Below, piece by piece: positions 34,077-42,004 of a stretch of DNA of 64,000 nucleotides. The stretch is taken from the NCBI RefSeq assembly GCF_947489565.1, contig NZ_CANLEA010000014.1, positions 62,001-126,000 of the forward strand. The letters run 5' to 3'. The position numbers and the translations under genes were made by a program. Origin of the DNA: an uncultured Kordia sp. GTDB lineage: Bacteria > Bacteroidota > Bacteroidia > Flavobacteriales > Flavobacteriaceae. Within the stretch, counting starts at the first letter, position 1, and each line of letters begins with the position of its first letter. The notes below the pieces were generated by a model. The model did not search any database and was not told the DNA's origin. It saw only the letters and a list, made by a program, of their open reading frames with translations.

Positions 34077-35240
34077 TTATTTGTTGTAGAATAATGTTAT
34101 GAAACCGTGGATTAAATCGAGTTTGAACATGTTTTTTCTGTTTTCTTCAGTATCTTTTCCACGTGTAAACATCTTTTGCTTCCTTCCTTCCTTATTAGGT
34201 TGCATGATGATTTTTGCTTTACCATCTTTCAAAATTGCATTGTGTCCTACAGCTTCCATATAATATTTTTGATCTTGATCGATATACATTTTAATGTCTG
34301 AATACTCGCACATCATGGTAATCAACTTAAAATCATTAGCCAAATTATAGAAGAAGAAATCACTTTTAAAATCCTTGAATTGTAAATTCTTTCCAGCCTT
34401 TCCAATACTAATTTTTGAAAACTCAGTATTCATCAACAGACTTTCAATTTCTCCAAATAAACCGAAGGTGACATTTCTAAAATAATACGTTCCTCCTATT
34501 AACTTCTTTACTCTTACCGATCCGTTCATAAATTGAATGCTGTTTCCTTCATTATTTAGCTCATCAGCAGTCAATTCACTTTCTTGAAAAACGCCACGTA
34601 TTACATTGGTAAAAGTTCCATCAAAATCAACTTGTGCCTGACTAACATTGATATCTATCTCCAAATAACTTGGTAGGTAAATTTCATATTTAGATCGAAT
34701 TCGCAACACACCTTTGTGATTACTTTTATCAACATCTTTTAATGCTATGCTTTCATTTTCAAAGATAATATGACCTTCCATGGCATTAAAACCATCATAA
34801 CTTTTCGAGATTTCTTTATTGATATCTTGTACGGTACGATATCGATTGGGTTCGTTTTTGTCCGTTAAAAAATTTTCGATACTAATTTTTCCTCCTGAAA
34901 CTTGATACGATAATCTTCCGATAGAAGTCGCAGATGCATTTCTAATTTGTAAATAATTCATATCGCCCATGGAAGTTTCCATTTGGGCAGACATGATAAT
35001 TCCATCTGAAATTTTCTTTATTTCTTCTTCAGAATAATTCTTAAAATCTACGGTAAAATCTACTTTTACTTCATCTCTATCCCAAGTTTTAAAAGTCACA
35101 TCAATATTCTGTGTTTCAAACAATAACTTAGTATTCTTGTCTACCCTAAACGTTTTTTGATACTTTTTTTCTGTTTGTGCTATCAGTCCAAACGAACCAA
35201 TTAAAAACAGGATAAAGGTTTTATATATTTTGTTGCTCAT
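34077..35240 (-). CDS. exported beta-rich protein in ECF sigma operon
   Basis: 387 residues. Signal MSNKIYKTFILFLIGSFGLI before AQTEKKYQKTF. The mature part alternates strands like DUF4097/GIN-type adhesin heads (DKNTKLLFETQNIDVTFKTW, YLEIDINVSQAQVDFDGTF, FGLFGEIESLLMNTEFSKIS). Its start overlaps the upstream anti-sigma-like gene by 20 bp, so the two are translationally linked. Such proteins commonly sit in RpoE-type operons of Bacteroidetes. Specific function unknown. Confidence 0.7.
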   Translation of the reverse strand: MSNKIYKTFILFLIGSFGLIAQTEKKYQKTFRVDKNTKLLFETQNIDVTFKTWDRDEVKVDFTVDFKNYSEEEIKKISDGIIMSAQMETSMGDMNYLQIRNASATSIGRLSYQVSGGKISIENFLTDKNEPNRYRTVQDINKEISKSYDGFNAMEGHIIFENESIALKDVDKSNHKGVLRIRSKYEIYLPSYLEIDINVSQAQVDFDGTFTNVIRGVFQESELTADELNNEGNSIQFMNGSVRVKKLIGGTYYFRNVTFGLFGEIESLLMNTEFSKISIGKAGKNLQFKDFKSDFFFYNLANDFKLITMMCEYSDIKMYIDQDQKYYMEAVGHNAILKDGKAKIIMQPNKEGRKQKMFTRGKDTEENRKNMFKLDLIHGFITLFYNK

Positions 35241-35745
35241 CTTTTAATCGTTTTAAATGTTGTTGAATTTCCTGCAAAAGAGTTAAGCGCATTTGCAAGT
35301 TTTTAATCATTTTCTCCAGCGTAGTTAAGCTATTCTTTTCTACCAAAAACACTTCTTTCAATTCTTGATACGATTCATCTAAGTTTTGCAAGCGTTCTTC
35401 ATACTTTTGTACTAAACCAGCATCTGTTGCTGTGAGTTGAAATGATTCCCATTCGGAAGCAATGTCTTGTAAATACTTGTCTTCAATTGACTTCATCTCT
35501 GTAAACAAAGAAGTTTGCTTCGTTTCTTTTCCGCCATCATTGGTGTATACAAAAGCTCCAATTCCTAAAAGCAATACGCATGCTGCAGCAATAGCACGCC
35601 AATAGTTAAATGGTGGATTTGATGTGGAAATCGTTTCGGTTGCTGATAATTTTTCTAAAAATTCAGCGCGATGTCCTTTCGGCAGTTTTGGTGTCTCTCC
35701 AGAAACATCGTTTTCATTTAAAATGTCTTTTATATTTTTCTTCAT
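35221..35745 (-). CDS. putative anti-sigma factor (single-pass membrane protein)
   Basis: 174 residues. Short cytoplasmic N-terminus (MKKNIKDILNENDVSGETPK LPKGHRAEFLEKL), one membrane helix (about 48-66, WRAIAAACVLLLGIGAFVY), then a periplasmic helical coil (LQNLDESYQELKEVF). The start overlaps the sigma factor stop by 4 bp. Size, topology and position match the membrane anti-sigma regulators paired with ECF factors in Bacteroidetes, though no anti-sigma motif is obvious. Confidence 0.75.
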   Translation of the reverse strand: MKKNIKDILNENDVSGETPKLPKGHRAEFLEKLSATETISTSNPPFNYWRAIAAACVLLLGIGAFVYTNDGGKETKQTSLFTEMKSIEDKYLQDIASEWESFQLTATDAGLVQKYEERLQNLDESYQELKEVFLVEKNSLTTLEKMIKNLQMRLTLLQEIQQHLKRLKDEQQNI

Positions 35746-36293
35746 GATATTTTATGTTTAAAATGATCATTTAATAGATTCTTCAATTTTGTTTTTCCGC
35801 GCATCAATTGTGTCCGTGATGTTCGAACAGGAATCTCTAATATTTCTGAGATTTCTTGATGATCGTAACCTTCAATCAAATACAATTGTACTACATATTT
35901 GTATTTAACAGGCAAACTTTCAATAGCTTGAATAATTTCTTGTTTGGTAACGTTTATATCAACTTCCCATGAAACTTCGTCAGCTACAATTGTCATGGTT
36001 TGATCGTTCATTTCTTCGTATACCAACGATCGTTTCTTTAAGGTATCAATACATTGATTGATCATAATTCGCTTTAACCAAGCGCCAAAAGCAACTTCGC
36101 CTTGGTATTGCGACAGTCGTGTAAATGCTTTTAAAAATGCTTCTTGCATCACATCTTTGGCATCTTCCCTATTGGAAATATAACGACACGTAATGATGTA
36201 CATGGCATCTGCATATAAATCGTAGAGCTTCATTTGTGCCTTCCGATTTCCTTGCTTACATTTTTTTAGTATTCCTAAATGCTGTTGGCTCAT
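35742..36293 (-). CDS. ECF-type RNA polymerase sigma factor
   Basis: 183 residues. Sigma70 region 2: YDLYADAMYIITCRYISNRE DAKDVMQEAFLKAFTRL, with FGAWLKRIMINQCIDTLKK; region 4.2: IESLPVKYKYVVQLYLIEGY DHQEISEILEIPVRTSRTQL. Transcribes an envelope-response regulon under control of the next gene. First of a four-gene operon to 32867. Cytoplasmic. Confidence 0.93.
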   Translation of the reverse strand: MSQQHLGILKKCKQGNRKAQMKLYDLYADAMYIITCRYISNREDAKDVMQEAFLKAFTRLSQYQGEVAFGAWLKRIMINQCIDTLKKRSLVYEEMNDQTMTIVADEVSWEVDINVTKQEIIQAIESLPVKYKYVVQLYLIEGYDHQEISEILEIPVRTSRTQLMRGKTKLKNLLNDHFKHKIS

Positions 36294-36697
36294 TAGTTTT
36301 GTTTGTGTTCTATTGTAAAGACGACATTAAAATTGGAGCGTTTCATTTTTTTTAGATTTATTAGATTTTTAGACTCGCTATCGCTTTTAGACCGCTAACG
36401 CTATTAGATGTTAGATTGTTAGATTGTTAGATTGTTAGAAGGTAATTAATAAAATAATGTTTTCAAATTAACGAATCTAATATATTCCAAACGTCAGTTC
36501 GAATGTTTTTTGATAAAAAATGTATCGAGAACAGCTTTGAATCTAGATTTTGCAATACTTCTCAATATAAATTTGCTTCATAAATTCATTCGAAGTGACG
36601 CTTCAGTTTATTTAATTCATAATTCTGAATTGTGAATTCAGAATTAATTAAAAATATGTCGTAATTTCGTTATGATGCTACAAAATAGTACAATCAT
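36294..36697. repeat. gap with reverse-oriented GTCTAA/GCG units and TTAGATTG octamers
   Basis: Contains AGACTCGCTATCGCTTTTAG ACCGCTAACGCTATTAGATG (36369-36410), then TTAGATTG three times in tandem (36411-36434). Further on, TATCGAGAACAGCTTTGAA (about 36522) and CATTCGAAGTGACG (about 36589) are dispersed units also seen near 51210-51245. Promoters for the divergent sigma and meaB genes must lie here, but I cannot place them. Confidence 0.8.
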
Positions 36698-37783
36698 TTG
36701 AATTCAAAACCAAAACATACATCAGCACTACACGAAAAAGATGGCGTTACACAACCCGATTTTATTAGCAAATCGTCGGTAGCTTCTATCAAAAAAAATA
36801 GAAGAAAACAGCCTTCTGTAGATGAGTTAGTTGCTGGAATTTTGAATCAAGATAAAGTAGCGCTGAGTCGTGCTATTACTTTGATTGAAAGTAAAAGCAC
36901 CAAACACCTGGCGAAAGCAACGGAAATTATTGAAAAGTGCTTGCCACATGCCAATAATTCTATTCGTATGGGAATTACAGGTGTCCCTGGTGTGGGAAAA
37001 AGCACGTTTATTGAAGCATTTGGAACCTATTTGACTGGTTTGGGCAAAAAAGTAGCAGTCTTAGCAGTAGATCCAAGTAGCTCTATTTCGAGCGGAAGTA
37101 TTTTGGGAGATAAAACACGTATGGAAGATTTGGTGAAAGATGAAAACGCTTTCATTCGTCCGTCTGCTTCTGGAGATTCACTTGGTGGTGTCGCTCGAAA
37201 AACCCGTGAAACCATTATTTTATGCGAAGCCTGTGGCTTTGATACCATTATTATTGAAACCGTTGGTGTTGGGCAAAGCGAAACGGCAGTGCATAGTATG
37301 GTAGATTTCTTTTTGTTGTTAAAACTGGCTGGCGCTGGAGACGAATTGCAAGGAATTAAACGCGGAATTATTGAAATGGCAGATGCTATTGTAATTAATA
37401 AAGCCGATGGCGATAATGTAAAACGTGCACAAATGGCGCGAACGGAATTTAAGCGTGCATTACACTTATATCCGCAGAAAGCTTCAGAATGGCTTCCTAA
37501 AGTGATTACAGCTTCTGCTTTGAAGCAACAAGGAATTGACGACGTTTGGCAAATGATTGAAGCATTCCGCGAAAGCACAAAAGCCAACGATTATTTTGAA
37601 ACGCATAGAAAGCAACAAAACCGTTTTTGGTTACTACAAACCATTGAAGAACGCTTGAAACATAATTTCTACACGAATCCGAATGTAAAAAAAGAATTGG
37701 ATACTTACTTAGAAGCTACTGAAAACAGTACTATTTCTCCATTTAATGCAGCGCAACAGTTGTTGAAGTTGTTACAGAAGTAA
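36698..37783 (+). CDS. meaB: methylmalonyl-CoA mutase-associated GTPase MeaB
   Basis: 361 residues from TTG 36698; no in-frame ATG precedes the conserved part. G-protein motifs: GVPGVGKSTFIEAFG (P-loop), AVDPSSSISSGSILGDKTRM, FIRPSASGDSLGGVARKTRE, ETVGVGQSE and NKADGDN. MeaB (ArgK family) guards and reloads adenosylcobalamin in methylmalonyl-CoA mutase, which interconverts succinyl-CoA and methylmalonyl-CoA. The mutase genes are not in the window. It converges with a lipoprotein gene (1 bp between stops). Confidence 0.93.
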   Translation: MNSKPKHTSALHEKDGVTQPDFISKSSVASIKKNRRKQPSVDELVAGILNQDKVALSRAITLIESKSTKHLAKATEIIEKCLPHANNSIRMGITGVPGVGKSTFIEAFGTYLTGLGKKVAVLAVDPSSSISSGSILGDKTRMEDLVKDENAFIRPSASGDSLGGVARKTRETIILCEACGFDTIIIETVGVGQSETAVHSMVDFFLLLKLAGAGDELQGIKRGIIEMADAIVINKADGDNVKRAQMARTEFKRALHLYPQKASEWLPKVITASALKQQGIDDVWQMIEAFRESTKANDYFETHRKQQNRFWLLQTIEERLKHNFYTNPNVKKELDTYLEATENSTISPFNAAQQLLKLLQK

Positions 37784-37784
37784 C

Positions 37785-38207
37785 TTATAATTCTTCTTGC
37801 TTTATATACTTTTCACTACAACCTTCAATACAAGGATAGTAAATAATTAAATTTCCTTCGTTAGATGTCTCAAAACGAATTGCTAAAGGTGAAGCATTAG
37901 GACAATTTGGCACATCAATTATTCCTGTAGTTGTTGAATACGTTCCGCTACTCGGTTCAGGATCAACTATTACAAGCATATTACACAGTGAATAGTTTGA
38001 AGTAATTTCTCCATTTGAATTAAAAGTTAGCGTTTTATCACTTGTAATTGCAATATATTCACCGCTTCCATCTCCGGGATCAGCAAGATATTCTACCAAT
38101 CTCCAATTTCCTAAAAGTGAAACTTCTTGCGATATTGGTGCATCATCATTCGTATTACAAGAAATGAAAAGTGTTGCTATAACTAAAAGTAAGAGTAATT
38201 TTTTCAT
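37785..38207 (-). CDS. lipocalin-like lipoprotein
   Basis: 140 residues. Signal MKKLLLLLVIATLFISC (Cys17) and an Asn/Asp tether. The domain begins SLLGNWRLVEYLADPG and has ITSDKTLTFNSNGEITSNYS, the G-x-W start and beta pattern of lipocalin-like proteins of Bacteroidetes (META/DUF4923-like). Two Cys pairs late in the protein (PNCPNAS, PCIEGC) could form disulfides. Function unknown, probably envelope-anchored. Confidence 0.75.
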   Translation of the reverse strand: MKKLLLLLVIATLFISCNTNDDAPISQEVSLLGNWRLVEYLADPGDGSGEYIAITSDKTLTFNSNGEITSNYSLCNMLVIVDPEPSSGTYSTTTGIIDVPNCPNASPLAIRFETSNEGNLIIYYPCIEGCSEKYIKQEEL

Positions 38208-38277
38208 GGTTTTAATGTTATGTGAATATCATCTACTCCGTAGATGCAGATTTTACAATTTGGTTGCGTCTATAAAA

Positions 38278-38298
38278 AAAGCGAACCGAAGTTCGTTT
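38278..38298 (-). terminator. small hairpin with T-run on minus strand
   Basis: GCGAAC (38281-38286) pairs with GTTCGT (38291-38296) around a CGAA loop; on the minus strand it is followed by TTTTTTT. It directly follows the decayed precursor leader and may also end the PAP2 transcript. Confidence 0.65.
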
Positions 38299-38356
38299 AA
38301 TTGTTGCAAATTGATTTTTTGTTCAGTTATAATAGGTTTACATTTTGTTTTTTCAT
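38297..38356 (-). pseudogene. decayed lanthipeptide-type leader
   Basis: From ATG 38356 the frame reads MKKQNVNLL, stop, LNKKSICNN, stop. Aligned without gaps to the leader at 16696 (MKKRNLKTLDLNKKSISKLQ), the stop falls at the Asp10 position and LNKKSI is identical. No core peptide remains before the hairpin. I read it as the remnant of a former precursor gene; a chance match is possible given the short length. Confidence 0.5.
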
Positions 38357-38482
38357 GATATAAAATTTTTAAATTGATAATATCATAAAGTTATTGAAGT
38401 ATTTTCTACACAAGAAATATTGCAAATACTTTAGCTAAATATAAACACCTATTTACTTTTTTAAAATGTAAAACATGATAAA

Positions 38483-39052
38483 TTAGGCAAACTTCCGAAT
38501 CAAAAATTGTCGCAATTTAAAAATCATTGTTCCATAAATGGTGCCTACAATCATTCCTGTGAGTACATCGCCTGGAAAGTGCACACCGATATAAATTCGG
38601 CTGTAGCCAACAAATACAGCCCAAATTAATAGTAAAGGAAAGATATATTTGAAATGTTTTCGCAAGATTAAACCAATAAATACTGCCAACGCCATTGCAT
38701 TGGAAGCATGTCCTGAGAAATACCCAAATGCGCCGCCACAAGAATCTTTTACCAGACGCATATGTTCCATTAAATCTTCTGTATAACACGGTCTTGAACG
38801 CAAAAAGAGTGTTTTTTTAAACAAATTTGCTGTTTGATCGGTAATTGTAATGAGCAAAGCAACCAATACCAAGGTGAAAATTATCTCTTTCTTTTTGTTC
38901 GTTTTAAGAATCAGAATTAGTAAAAACGCATAAAGCGGAATGGCATAATATTTATTGGTAATAAACATCCAAAAACCGTCCCAAGTTGGCGTTCCAAGTC
39001 CATTTAAGAATAGAAATACTTCTTTATCAAATTGTATTAGTTGATCAATCAT
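38483..39052 (-). CDS. PAP2-family phosphatase
   Basis: 189 residues with about five membrane helices. The three-part acid phosphatase motif is complete: KKTLFLRSRPC (K-x6-RP), YFSGHASNAMA (SGH) and SRIYIGVHFPGDVL (SR-x5-H-x3-D). Acts on lipid phosphates such as phosphatidate or undecaprenyl diphosphate at the outer face of the inner membrane. Substrate not determinable. Single gene. Confidence 0.9.
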   Translation of the reverse strand: MIDQLIQFDKEVFLFLNGLGTPTWDGFWMFITNKYYAIPLYAFLLILILKTNKKKEIIFTLVLVALLITITDQTANLFKKTLFLRSRPCYTEDLMEHMRLVKDSCGGAFGYFSGHASNAMALAVFIGLILRKHFKYIFPLLLIWAVFVGYSRIYIGVHFPGDVLTGMIVGTIYGTMIFKLRQFLIRKFA

Positions 39053-39153
39053 AATAGATAAAATTAATTTACGGTCGCTCAGAAAGTATTTAAAAGAAAT
39101 TCAGTGTTATGTGTAGACATGCGTTCGCTAATTTTAAATCTCGATTATCGAGT

Positions 39154-39381
39154 TTAGTCTTCGTAACGTGCTAATTCACGATCGTAAAAATCATTTGCCG
39201 CTTGAAATAAGTTTTCAGCTTCAGAAGACAATTCTTTTTCGTCTTCTTTATCAAATTCTTCCAACCATTCTACTTCATCATTTTCTAGATTGATAATAAA
39301 TCTTGGAAATTCGGTATGTACGATAAAAATCGCGTTTGGATAATCGGTATTATCGCCCAATAAAAATTTAGGAAGCTCCAT
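39154..39381 (-). CDS. small acidic conserved protein
   Basis: 75 residues, acidic (YPNAIFIVHTEFPRFIINLE then NDEVEWLEEFDKEDEKEL). No signal or membrane helix. It overlaps the upstream MATE gene end by 14 bp, so it is translated from the same message. A plausible small soluble protein found next to MATE genes; function unknown. Confidence 0.7.
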   Translation of the reverse strand: MELPKFLLGDNTDYPNAIFIVHTEFPRFIINLENDEVEWLEEFDKEDEKELSSEAENLFQAANDFYDRELARYED

Positions 39382-40759
39382 GAGTTGTTTGCTTATTAAT
39401 AAGTTTTTTTGATAAATAATTAAATCTAATATACAATAATATTGCAGAAGTCGTCAATCCTGCCAAGAGTCCAATCCAGATGCCCGTACTTTTGTATTCA
39501 GTATATAATCCGAGATAGTAAGAGATTGGAAAACCAATGACCCAATAGGCAACAAAGGTAATTAATGTTGGAATTTTTACATCTTGTAAACCACGTAAAA
39601 TACCTAAACCAACGACTTGTATTCCGTCAGAAAGCTGAAAGAAAGCAGATACTAATAAAAGTTTTGCTGCAATCATGATTACTTCTTGATTGTCTACCAA
39701 ATTGGTAATATCATTTTCATCTACGTATAAGGTTGGAAACCAATTGTTCAATAGCATAAACATAACCGCAAAAATGATGTCAATAATCAACACCAATAAA
39801 AATAGTGAAAGTGCAATTCTACGCAATTCCGAAAAACGTTTCAAACCTTTCTGATTTCCCACACGAACTGTGGCAGCAACACTTAATCCCATAGCAACCA
39901 TAAAGGTCATTGACGATAGATTTAATGCTATTTGATTCGCTGCTTGCGAGTTTTTCCCTAAAATACCAGATAACCATATAGCAGCAGTGAAAATGGCTAC
40001 TTCAAACAGCATTTGTAATGACGAAGGAAATCCTAAGGAAATGATTTTTTTGAGTACTGACTTTTTAATTTCTTTAAAATTAAAATTGGTCACATAGGCT
40101 TTAAATTTTTGCTTGTAACGCAATAACAACCAAATAAATAGTAACATCACCACACGAGATGCCAACGTTCCTACAGCGGCACCAATGATGCCCCATTTAG
40201 GAAAAATCCAGATTCCGAAAATCAAAAAATAGTTGATAACAATATTGACCACATTTGCCAATAATGTTGCCCACATAGCATATTTTGTTTGCGACAAACC
40301 ATCTGCAAATTGCTTAAATGCTTGAAACATGATTAAAGGAATCAACGAAGCAGCCACCAAATTTAAATACGGCATTGCCAATACCACTACTTCCTCAGGT
40401 TGTTTCATTTCATACATTAGCGGTTTTGCTAGCATAACTCCTAAAAAAACTGCAATTCCTATACCTGTACAAAGTATCAAACCGTGTTTTAAAGCACTTT
40501 TGACTTTCAATTTATCTCCAGTAGCATCTGCTTCGGCAACCAGCGTAGTAATTGCTGTTGAAAATCCAATTCCTAAGGACATTGCAATGAATAAAAAACT
40601 GTTTCCAAGTGATACAGCGGCTAACTCTGCAGGTCCTAATTGTCCCACCATAGCATTGTCTACAAAAGCCACAAAAGTATGTCCCAACATTCCTAAAATA
40701 ATAGGCGATGCTATGGTAAGGTTATATCGGAATTCCTTTGTGTAATTCTGTAAGGTCAC
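39368..40759 (-). CDS. MATE-family efflux transporter
   Basis: 463 residues with about 12 membrane helices in two homologous halves. MATE signatures: IASPIILGMLGHTFVAFVDN AMVGQLGPAELAAVSLGNS near the N-terminus and GFPSSLQMLFEVAIFTAAIW at the start of the second half. Exports cationic drugs or metabolites in exchange for Na+ or H+. The start is 233 bp from the first RiPP precursor of the 41-kb module, divergently oriented, so it could export a product, but this is speculation. Confidence 0.92.
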   Translation of the reverse strand: MTLQNYTKEFRYNLTIASPIILGMLGHTFVAFVDNAMVGQLGPAELAAVSLGNSFLFIAMSLGIGFSTAITTLVAEADATGDKLKVKSALKHGLILCTGIGIAVFLGVMLAKPLMYEMKQPEEVVVLAMPYLNLVAASLIPLIMFQAFKQFADGLSQTKYAMWATLLANVVNIVINYFLIFGIWIFPKWGIIGAAVGTLASRVVMLLFIWLLLRYKQKFKAYVTNFNFKEIKKSVLKKIISLGFPSSLQMLFEVAIFTAAIWLSGILGKNSQAANQIALNLSSMTFMVAMGLSVAATVRVGNQKGLKRFSELRRIALSLFLLVLIIDIIFAVMFMLLNNWFPTLYVDENDITNLVDNQEVIMIAAKLLLVSAFFQLSDGIQVVGLGILRGLQDVKIPTLITFVAYWVIGFPISYYLGLYTEYKSTGIWIGLLAGLTTSAILLYIRFNYLSKKLINKQTTHGAS

Positions 40760-40838
40760 TGGTTTGTTTTTTAACGTGGCAAATATAGAGCTCTTTTACG
40801 GTAAACACTTATACTTTAGAGTGAATTTATCCTTTCTG

Positions 40839-40855
40839 TTTTATAAATTGAACAG
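40839..40855. promoter_or_regulatory. shared precursor-gene element TTTTATAAATTGAACAG
   Basis: This 17-mer is repeated exactly at 41982-41998. It ends 138 bp before the precursor start at 40993 and 53 bp before a TAAATTTG -7 box. Candidate activator site. Confidence 0.55.
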
Positions 40856-40907
40856 TCTGTTTTTTAAATCAGAAATACTACTCTTTTTTTCTAGCTACCT
40901 GTCCTCT

Positions 40908-40915
40908 TAAATTTG
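40908..40915 (+). promoter_or_regulatory. -7 promoter box TAAATTTG
   Basis: Matches TAnnTTTG; 78 bp before the precursor start at 40993. Confidence 0.5.
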
Positions 40916-40992
40916 TGAATATAAATTGTAGAGTGGCTTAATACAAAAGCAATTTATAGATTAAGATTATTAACTTATTAAAACTTAAAATT

Positions 40993-41196
40993 ATGAAGAA
41001 AAACATTTTAAACATCAAAGGTGTTTCTGCAATTTCTAAACAAGAACAAAGCCAAATTAATGGTGGTGCAGGATTCCCTGGAGCTGGAAGCTATCAAGGT
41101 TGCGGATGCGACTGTGCAGGACGCGTAACTGGACCAAAATATTGCGAATGGCTTATTGCTTGTCCTCAAGTATACACTTGTGGAGACGATATATAA
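40993..41196 (+). CDS. Gly-Gly-leader RiPP precursor (paralogue 1)
   Basis: 67 residues. Leader MKKNILNIKGVSAISKQEQS QINGG (Gly24-Gly25). Core with six Cys: GCGCDCAGRVTGPKYCEW then ACPQVYTCGDD. The core is shared with the next gene (CGCDCAGRVTG and ACPQVYTC identical), so the two are a tandem duplication. Cys-rich with few Ser/Thr, which fits disulfide-bonded or sactipeptide-like products as well as lanthipeptides. No maturation gene is nearby; the TPR-AraC regulator at 42005 is the likely controller. Confidence 0.78.
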   Translation: MKKNILNIKGVSAISKQEQSQINGGAGFPGAGSYQGCGCDCAGRVTGPKYCEWLIACPQVYTCGDDI

Positions 41197-41268
41197 ACAT
41201 ACAATTTAAAAGCGAACAAATAAATGAAAATGTAGTTAATTCATAAGCTAACTATATTTAGGGGAAAG

Positions 41269-41301
41269 AAAGGGCTTCTGATGTATATCATGGAGCCTTT
41301 T
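41269..41301 (+). terminator. terminator after precursor 1
   Basis: AAAGGGCTTC (41269-41278) pairs imperfectly with GGAGCCTTTT (41292-41301). Confidence 0.6.
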
Positions 41302-41392
41302 CGAGCTTTGAATATACCTACCATACTACTTTTTTGTGATGAATCGTTTTCAAAAAAAAACAACTATAATTTTTTAACCTAAAAGGTGTTCC

Positions 41393-41416
41393 CTGAAAAA
41401 CCTGTAATAGAGTAAG
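41393..41416 (+). promoter_or_regulatory. conserved leader CTGAAAAACC-TG-TAATAGAGTAAG
   Basis: CTGAAAAACC followed by TAATAGAGTAAG (41405-41416), 22 bp before ATG 41439. The same pair occurs at 47471-47493, also ending 22 bp before the ATG at 47516. Conserved position relative to the start codon suggests a role in the 5' leader. Confidence 0.5.
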
Positions 41417-41438
41417 GACTAACTAAACATTTTTAATC

Positions 41439-41645
41439 ATGAAAAGTATATTAAATATTAAAGGAGTTTCAAAAATTTCTAAAACAGAACAAAGTCAAAT
41501 TAACGGTGGTGCTGGATGGCCAGCTCCAGGTAATCTTAATTGTGGATGCGATTGTGCAGGACGTGTAACAGGTGGTATTGCTTGTTATTTTGCTAATTTT
41601 GCTTGTCCACAAGTATATACTTGCGACGATTCGCAAACATCTTAA
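41439..41645 (+). CDS. Gly-Gly-leader RiPP precursor (paralogue 2)
   Basis: 68 residues. Leader MKSILNIKGVSKISKTEQSQ INGG (Gly23-Gly24). Core has six Cys in the same order as the gene at 40993 (CGCDCAGRVTG, ACPQVYTC), with a changed middle (GIACYFANF) and a longer tail. It has its own leader sequence and terminator, so it is separately transcribed from paralogue 1. Same unknown maturation route. Confidence 0.78.
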   Translation: MKSILNIKGVSKISKTEQSQINGGAGWPAPGNLNCGCDCAGRVTGGIACYFANFACPQVYTCDDSQTS

Positions 41646-41680
41646 TTTTAGTAGTTATTAGGTTACAAACACTCATCAAA

Positions 41681-41712
41681 AAAGGCTTCTTGTTTGGTTG
41701 CAAGAAGCCTTT
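41681..41712. terminator. bidirectional terminator
   Basis: AAAGGCTTCTTG (41681-41692) pairs with CAAGAAGCCTTT (41701-41712), between a plus-strand precursor and a minus-strand precursor. Confidence 0.9.
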
Positions 41713-41733
41713 GAATACATTTTATTTTTTAGA

Positions 41734-41910
41734 TTAATTAGCAGTATCACAATGTGTATTGTGGGAAGTAGATTGAGTTCTTCCTCCTTTAGGCGTACGT
41801 GATTCTTCTGCGGCACAATCTATATTTGTTCCTTTTCCAAGTATATTAAACGCGTCTACTCTTGCTATTTTTATTTTTGTAAATGTTAGTATTTTTCGCT
41901 CTGCTTTCAT
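41734..41910 (-). CDS. short RiPP precursor downstream of TPR-AraC regulator
   Basis: 58 residues, MKAERKILTFTKIKIARVDA FNILGKGTN then IDCAAEESRTPKGGRTQSTS HNTHCDTAN. The leader follows the basic L-x-x-K-x-x-I-A-x-L/V layout of the precursor at 48111, and the core is rich in Ser, Thr and Cys, which suits lanthionine formation. The canonical Gly-Gly is absent at the expected cleavage point (Gly-Lys-Gly instead); a GG occurs later. It lies 94 bp downstream of the regulator gene on the same strand, the arrangement repeated at 48 kb. Confidence 0.65.
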   Translation of the reverse strand: MKAERKILTFTKIKIARVDAFNILGKGTNIDCAAEESRTPKGGRTQSTSHNTHCDTAN

Positions 41911-41981
41911 TGTAAGTATATTTATTAGTTTTTATTCAAGATACGTAACACCAGTTATGATTGCTATATAAAGTGTTGCCA

Positions 41982-41998
41982 TTTTATAAATTGAACAG
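41982..41998. promoter_or_regulatory. shared precursor-gene element TTTTATAAATTGAACAG
   Basis: Exact copy of 40839-40855, lying between the regulator stop codon and the precursor start at 41910 (72-88 bp upstream of it). Confidence 0.55.
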
Positions 41999-42004
41999 AC
42001 TTAT

